Below are positions 60,909 to 64,000 of a stretch of 64,000 nucleotides of DNA, one piece after another. A model generated the notes under the pieces. It did no database searches. It worked only from the letters and a program-made list of their open reading frames with translations, and was not told the origin of the DNA. This DNA is from Streptomyces sp. Go-475 (lineage in GTDB: Bacteria; Actinomycetota; Actinomycetes; Streptomycetales; Streptomycetaceae), in the NCBI RefSeq assembly GCF_003330845.1, contig NZ_CP026121.1, positions 5,313,501-5,377,500 on the forward strand, written 5' to 3'. Numbering within the stretch: position 1 is the first letter of the stretch; each line of letters begins with the position of its first letter. The position numbers were made by a program, and so were the translations under genes.

Positions 60909-60926
60909 CGTGTGCGTACCGTCCGC

Positions 60927-61586
60927 TCAGGCCGCCGTGCGCAGGCTCGCGCAGCGGCCGGCGGCGGCCGCCGCCAGCCGGCCCATCGCCTCGTCGCGGT
61001 CGCAGGCGTGCGCGCCCAGCGCGGTCTGGCGGGCGACGATCGAGCGTTCCTGCCGCATCAGGCGCCAGCCGCGGCGCAGCAGGAACGGCACCGACTTGCG
61101 GCCCTCCCGCAGATCCCGCAGGAAGCGGCGGCGGAAGGTCTTCACCGGGCCACGGCTCAGGCACAGCGCGTCGGCGAGGACACCCAGCTCCTGGCAGCGC
61201 CGGACGATGTCGGCGGCGAAGACGCCCTCCGCGACGAACAGCGGGGTCCGCCCGATCTCGATCGTCTCCTCGCCGGTACGGGCGCTGAGGGCGATGTCGT
61301 AGAGGGGCACGCGCGCCCGGCCCGTGCGGCACAGGTCGGTGATCGCGGCGACGGCCGCGTCCGCGTCCCACGAGTCCGGATGGTCCCAGTCGATGTCGGA
61401 ACTCCCCGCCACCAGGGGCAGCGTCGGGTCGTCGCCCTCCTTGTAGAAGTCGTCGAGCCGCAGCACCGGGAGGCCGGAGCGGGCCGCGAGGAGGGACTTG
61501 CCGGAGCCTGAAGGGCCGCAGAGCAGCACGACTCGCGTCGGTATGGGCAGAGGGGAACTCACGGGACACCAGTGTGAGGCATCCAT
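60927..61586 (-). CDS. P-loop uridine kinase-like protein
   Basis: 219 residues. Walker A GPSGSGKSLLAAR near residue 25, acidic VLRLDDFYKEGDD and IDWDHPDSWD (the nucleoside-binding Asp motif of uridine kinases), later RTPLFVAEGVF and a basic RRRFLRDLREGRK lid. Phosphorylation of uridine or a related nucleoside is plausible and would fit the salvage theme, but not proven. ATG 61586 or GTG 61562 could start it; both are weak. Convergent with sigQ. Confidence 0.8.
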   Translation of the reverse strand: MDASHWCPVSSPLPIPTRVVLLCGPSGSGKSLLAARSGLPVLRLDDFYKEGDDPTLPLVAGSSDIDWDHPDSWDADAAVAAITDLCRTGRARVPLYDIALSARTGEETIEIGRTPLFVAEGVFAADIVRRCQELGVLADALCLSRGPVKTFRRRFLRDLREGRKSVPFLLRRGWRLMRQERSIVARQTALGAHACDRDEAMGRLAAAAAGRCASLRTAA

Positions 61587-61687
61587 CGGGGGCCGTACGA
61601 CCCCGCGGGTCGCCTTTGATGCGCGCGTCACACCTCAATTACCCTTTGTGTCGTTTCGGTTACCGAGTGCATCAGAAGGTGGCAGCG

Positions 61688-62095
61688 ATGGCCCGACACG
61701 ACTCACCCAAGAAGCCGACCGCCCGGCGCGCCCTGGCCGTCCTCGCGACCGCGGGAGCGGCGCTGGGGGCGGGTACGGCGACGGCCGCGGCGGACGCCGA
61801 GTCGGTCCTGGGCGTGGTCAACACCCGGCCCACCTCCCTCGGCAGGATCGACCCCCAGTCCGGTCTCCAGGCCACCACCGGCACCCTCGGCTATGTCACC
61901 GGCCCCGTGGCCGGCCTCAAGCCCAACCCGCTCGCCGGCACGGGAGTCGACCCGCTCGACAACGGCGTCGGCACCCAGCTCGCCGACTTCAAGCCGATGA
62001 CGTCCCAGGCGCTGACGGGACCGGTGGCGCAGGCCCAGTCGATCGCGGGCATCCCGGTGGTGGGGCAGGCGGCCGGGCTGCTGTCGCAGCAGTAG
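61688..62095 (+). CDS. Small secreted protein
   Basis: 135 residues. Basic start, hydrophobic signal (ALAVLATAGAALGAGTATAAA), mature chain without Cys, rich in Gly, Pro and Thr, ending GIPVVGQAAGLLSQQ. GAAGGTGG is about 6 nt before ATG 61688. Similar in size and style to the protein at 55398. Function unknown. Confidence 0.75.
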   Translation: MARHDSPKKPTARRALAVLATAGAALGAGTATAAADAESVLGVVNTRPTSLGRIDPQSGLQATTGTLGYVTGPVAGLKPNPLAGTGVDPLDNGVGTQLADFKPMTSQALTGPVAQAQSIAGIPVVGQAAGLLSQQ

Positions 62096-62108
62096 GCGCG
62101 CACGCGAA

Positions 62109-62148
62109 GAAGCCCCGGCCCTCCCGGACGGAGGAGAGCCGGGGCTTC
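62109..62148. terminator. Terminator between convergent genes
   Basis: 11-bp arms GAAGCCCCGGC / GCCGGGGCTTC, extended by CCTCC/GGAG pairing; lies between the secreted-protein and aldehyde-dehydrogenase genes. Confidence 0.75.
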
Positions 62149-62165
62149 GGCTGTGGGGCGCCTGG

Positions 62166-63053
62166 CTAGTACGACGAACCCGACGCGCCCAGCGAACCCG
62201 TGGGGTGCCAGACCGTCTTGGTCTCCAGGAACGCCGTCATGCGGTCGATGCCCGGGGTCTGCGCGTAATCCACAGGCTGTGGACGGAGCACGCGCTTGAG
62301 GTTGTCGGCCGCGGCGATCTCCAGCTCCTTCGCCAGGGCCTCGTCGGCGCCCGCGAGGTCGATCGCGTTGACGTCCTGGTGGGCGGCGAGCGGAGCGGCG
62401 ATCTCCGCCGTGCGGCCCGACAGGACGTTGACCACGCCGCCGGGGACGTCCGAGGTGGCCAGCACCTCGGCCAGGGACAGCGCGGGCAGCGGGGCCTTCT
62501 CGCTGGCCACCACGACCGCCGTGTTGCCCGTGGCGATCACCGGGGCGAGCACCGACACCAGGCCCAGGAAGGACGACTCCTGGGGCGCCAGCACCGCCAC
62601 CACGCCCGTCGGCTCGGGGGAGGACAGGTTGAAGAACGGGCCCGCGACCGGGTTGCCGCCGCCGACCACCTGGGCGATCTTGTCGGTCCAGCCCGCGTAC
62701 CAGACCCAGCGGTCGATCGTCGCGTCCACGACCACGGCGGCCTTGGACTTGCCCAGGCCCTCCGCGTCGGCCACCTCGCGCACGAACTGGTCCCGGCGGC
62801 CCTCCAGCATCTCGGCCACGCGGTAGAGCACCTGGCCGCGGTTGTACGCCGTCGCCCCCGACCAGCCGCCGAACGCCTTGCGGGCCGCGACGACCGCGTC
62901 CCGGGCGTCCTTGCGGGAGGAGAGGGGCGCGTTGGCCAGCCAGTTGCCCTTTGCGTCGGTCACCTCGTACACCCGGCCGCTCTCGGAACGCGGGAACTTG
63001 CCGCCCACGTACAGCTTGTAGGTCTTGAGGACACTGAGTCGCGTGTCAGACAT
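62166..63053 (-). CDS. Truncated aldehyde dehydrogenase-like protein without catalytic Cys
   Basis: 295 residues, against about 480 for a full enzyme. It has the ALDH N-terminal fold (YKLYVGGKFPRSESGRVYEV, KAFGGWSGATAYNRGQVLYRVAEMLEGRR) and the Rossmann half (LAPVIATGNTAVVVASEKAPLPAL, VPGGVVNVLSGR), all in parts, then ends where the catalytic-Cys domain should start. It overlaps the complete ALDH gene upstream by 8 bp. The pair looks like the two halves of an ALDH16-type protein, the second half being a vestigial ALDH. Confidence 0.85.
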   Translation of the reverse strand: MSDTRLSVLKTYKLYVGGKFPRSESGRVYEVTDAKGNWLANAPLSSRKDARDAVVAARKAFGGWSGATAYNRGQVLYRVAEMLEGRRDQFVREVADAEGLGKSKAAVVVDATIDRWVWYAGWTDKIAQVVGGGNPVAGPFFNLSSPEPTGVVAVLAPQESSFLGLVSVLAPVIATGNTAVVVASEKAPLPALSLAEVLATSDVPGGVVNVLSGRTAEIAAPLAAHQDVNAIDLAGADEALAKELEIAAADNLKRVLRPQPVDYAQTPGIDRMTAFLETKTVWHPTGSLGASGSSY

Positions 63054-64000
63054 CGAGGTACGCCTCCAGGCCGTGGCGGCCGCCCTCGCGGCCGAAGCCC
63101 GACTCCTTGTAGCCGCCGAACGGCGAGGTCGGGTCGAACTTGTTGAACGTGTTGGACCAGACGACACCCGCGCGGAGCTTGTTCGCGACCGCCAGGATGC
63201 GCGAGCCCTTCTCCGTCCAGATCCCGGCGGACAGGCCGTACGGCGTGTTGTTGGCCTTGGCGACGGCCTCGTCCGGCGTGCGGAACGTCAGCACCGACAG
63301 CACCGGGCCGAAGATCTCGTCCCGGGCGATCCGGTGCGCCTGGGTGACGTTCGTGAACAGCGTCGGCGCGAACCAGTAGCCGCTCTCCGGCAGTTCGCAG
63401 GCCGGGGACCAGCGTTCGGCGCCCTCCGCCTCGCCCTGCTCGACGAGCGAGGTGATGCGCGTGAGCTGCTCCTCGGAGTTGATCGCGCCGATGTCCGTGT
63501 TCTTGTCCAGCGGGTCGCCGAGGCGGAGCGTGGAGAGCCGGCGCTTCAGGGAGTCCAGCAGCTCGTCCTGGATCGACTCCTGGACCAGCAGACGGCTGCC
63601 CGCGCAGCAGACCTGGCCCTGGTTGAAGAAGATGCCGTTGACGATGCCCTCGACGGCCTGGTCGATCGGGGCGTCGTCGAAGACGATGTTGGCGCCCTTG
63701 CCGCCCAGCTCCAGGGTGACCTTCTTGCGGGTCCCGGCGACCGTGCGGGCGATCTCCTTGCCGACGGCGGTGGAGCCGGTGAAGGCCACCTTGTTCACGT
63801 CCGGGTGGGCCACCAGCGCCGCGCCCGTGTCGCCGTAGCCCGGGAGGATGTTGACGACGCCCTTGGGCAGGCCCGCCTGGCGGCAGATGTCCGCGAAGAA
63901 CAGGGCCGAGAGGGGGGTCGTCTCGGCGGGCTTCAGGACGACCGTGTTGCCCGTCGCCAGGGCCGGGGCGATCTTCCACGCCAGCATCAGCAGCGGGAAG
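63046..64000 (-). CDS. Aldehyde dehydrogenase (partial, 5' end outside window)
   Basis: The visible 317 residues cover most of the cofactor and catalytic domains: WKIAPALATGNTVVLKPAE, FTGSTAVGKEIA, general base Glu in LELGGKGAN, catalytic Cys in FFNQGQVCCAGSRL and EIFGPVLSVLTF. It oxidises an unknown aldehyde with NAD(P). It is translationally coupled to the truncated partner downstream (8-bp overlap). Confidence 0.93.
   Translation of the reverse strand, partial: FPLLMLAWKIAPALATGNTVVLKPAETTPLSALFFADICRQAGLPKGVVNILPGYGDTGAALVAHPDVNKVAFTGSTAVGKEIARTVAGTRKKVTLELGGKGANIVFDDAPIDQAVEGIVNGIFFNQGQVCCAGSRLLVQESIQDELLDSLKRRLSTLRLGDPLDKNTDIGAINSEEQLTRITSLVEQGEAEGAERWSPACELPESGYWFAPTLFTNVTQAHRIARDEIFGPVLSVLTFRTPDEAVAKANNTPYGLSAGIWTEKGSRILAVANKLRAGVVWSNTFNKFDPTSPFGGYKESGFGREGGRHGLEAYLDV

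Noticed and set aside
1..64000. tRNA, rRNA or known riboswitch genes
   Set aside because: No cloverleaf with conserved arms or rRNA segments was found in the gaps read by eye; short or unusual RNAs cannot be excluded.

Overview
The window is high-GC (about 70 percent or more) actinobacterial DNA with GTG starts, G/C-rich third codon positions and sparse canonical promoters. Gene content and order (sdhCDAB, a nonulosonate cell-wall locus, BMP lipoproteins plus a nucleoside ABC transporter, cdd, deoA, add, afsQ1/afsQ2/sigQ) match from memory the chromosomal core of Streptomyces coelicolor / S. lividans around sdh and afsQ. It reads as core chromosome with one small insertion sequence. No rRNA, tRNA, CRISPR array, phage or antibiotic assembly line was found.

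Layout. 1-5.7 kb: cell-envelope and transport genes (D-Ala-D-Ala carboxypeptidase fragment, small membrane protein, metallophosphoesterase, peptide-binding lipoprotein-like SBP, TetR, Uma2). 5.8-9.3 kb: succinate dehydrogenase operon sdhCDAB on the minus strand, closed by a strong hairpin. 9.5-13.7 kb: OHCU-decarboxylase-like protein, GH20 hexosaminidase and three proteins of unknown role. 13.7-20.4 kb: secreted amidase, two tandem paralogous ECF sigma / membrane-partner pairs, and an L,D-transpeptidase. 20.5-25 kb: a B12-domain-less methylmalonyl-CoA mutase large subunit, LeuE exporter, and a divergent FAD monooxygenase / TetR pair with two perfect operators between them.

25-34.7 kb is a glycopolymer locus: methyltransferase, acyltransferase, four glycosyltransferase-like proteins, a NeuA-HAD fusion and a short NeuB. 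With no NeuC present, it fits synthesis of a Kdn-type (teichulosonic acid) wall polymer better than sialic acid. An IS481-family element with 24-bp inverted repeats and a GCTAGG target duplication sits exactly at the stop codon of the last glycosyltransferase gene.

36.8-46.8 kb is a nucleoside uptake and salvage block: M20 amidohydrolase, two paralogous BMP (PnrA-like) lipoproteins, ABC ATPase, two permeases, cytidine deaminase and thymidine phosphorylase. A palindrome with core CTACGCGCGTAG occurs before both lipoprotein genes, before the ABC operon, and again 13 kb away before adenosine deaminase, suggesting one regulon. 46.9-56.8 kb is mixed: Uma2 remnant, AEC transporter, STAS protein, SigG-like sigma factor, a second beta-clamp-like protein, divergent MFS/LysR, alpha/beta hydrolase, add, small secreted and membrane proteins. 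56.8-60.8 kb is the afsQ locus (lipoprotein, AfsQ2, AfsQ1, divergent sigQ) with a perfect AfsQ1 box. 60.9-64 kb holds a P-loop kinase, a small secreted protein and a two-gene split aldehyde dehydrogenase resembling ALDH16.
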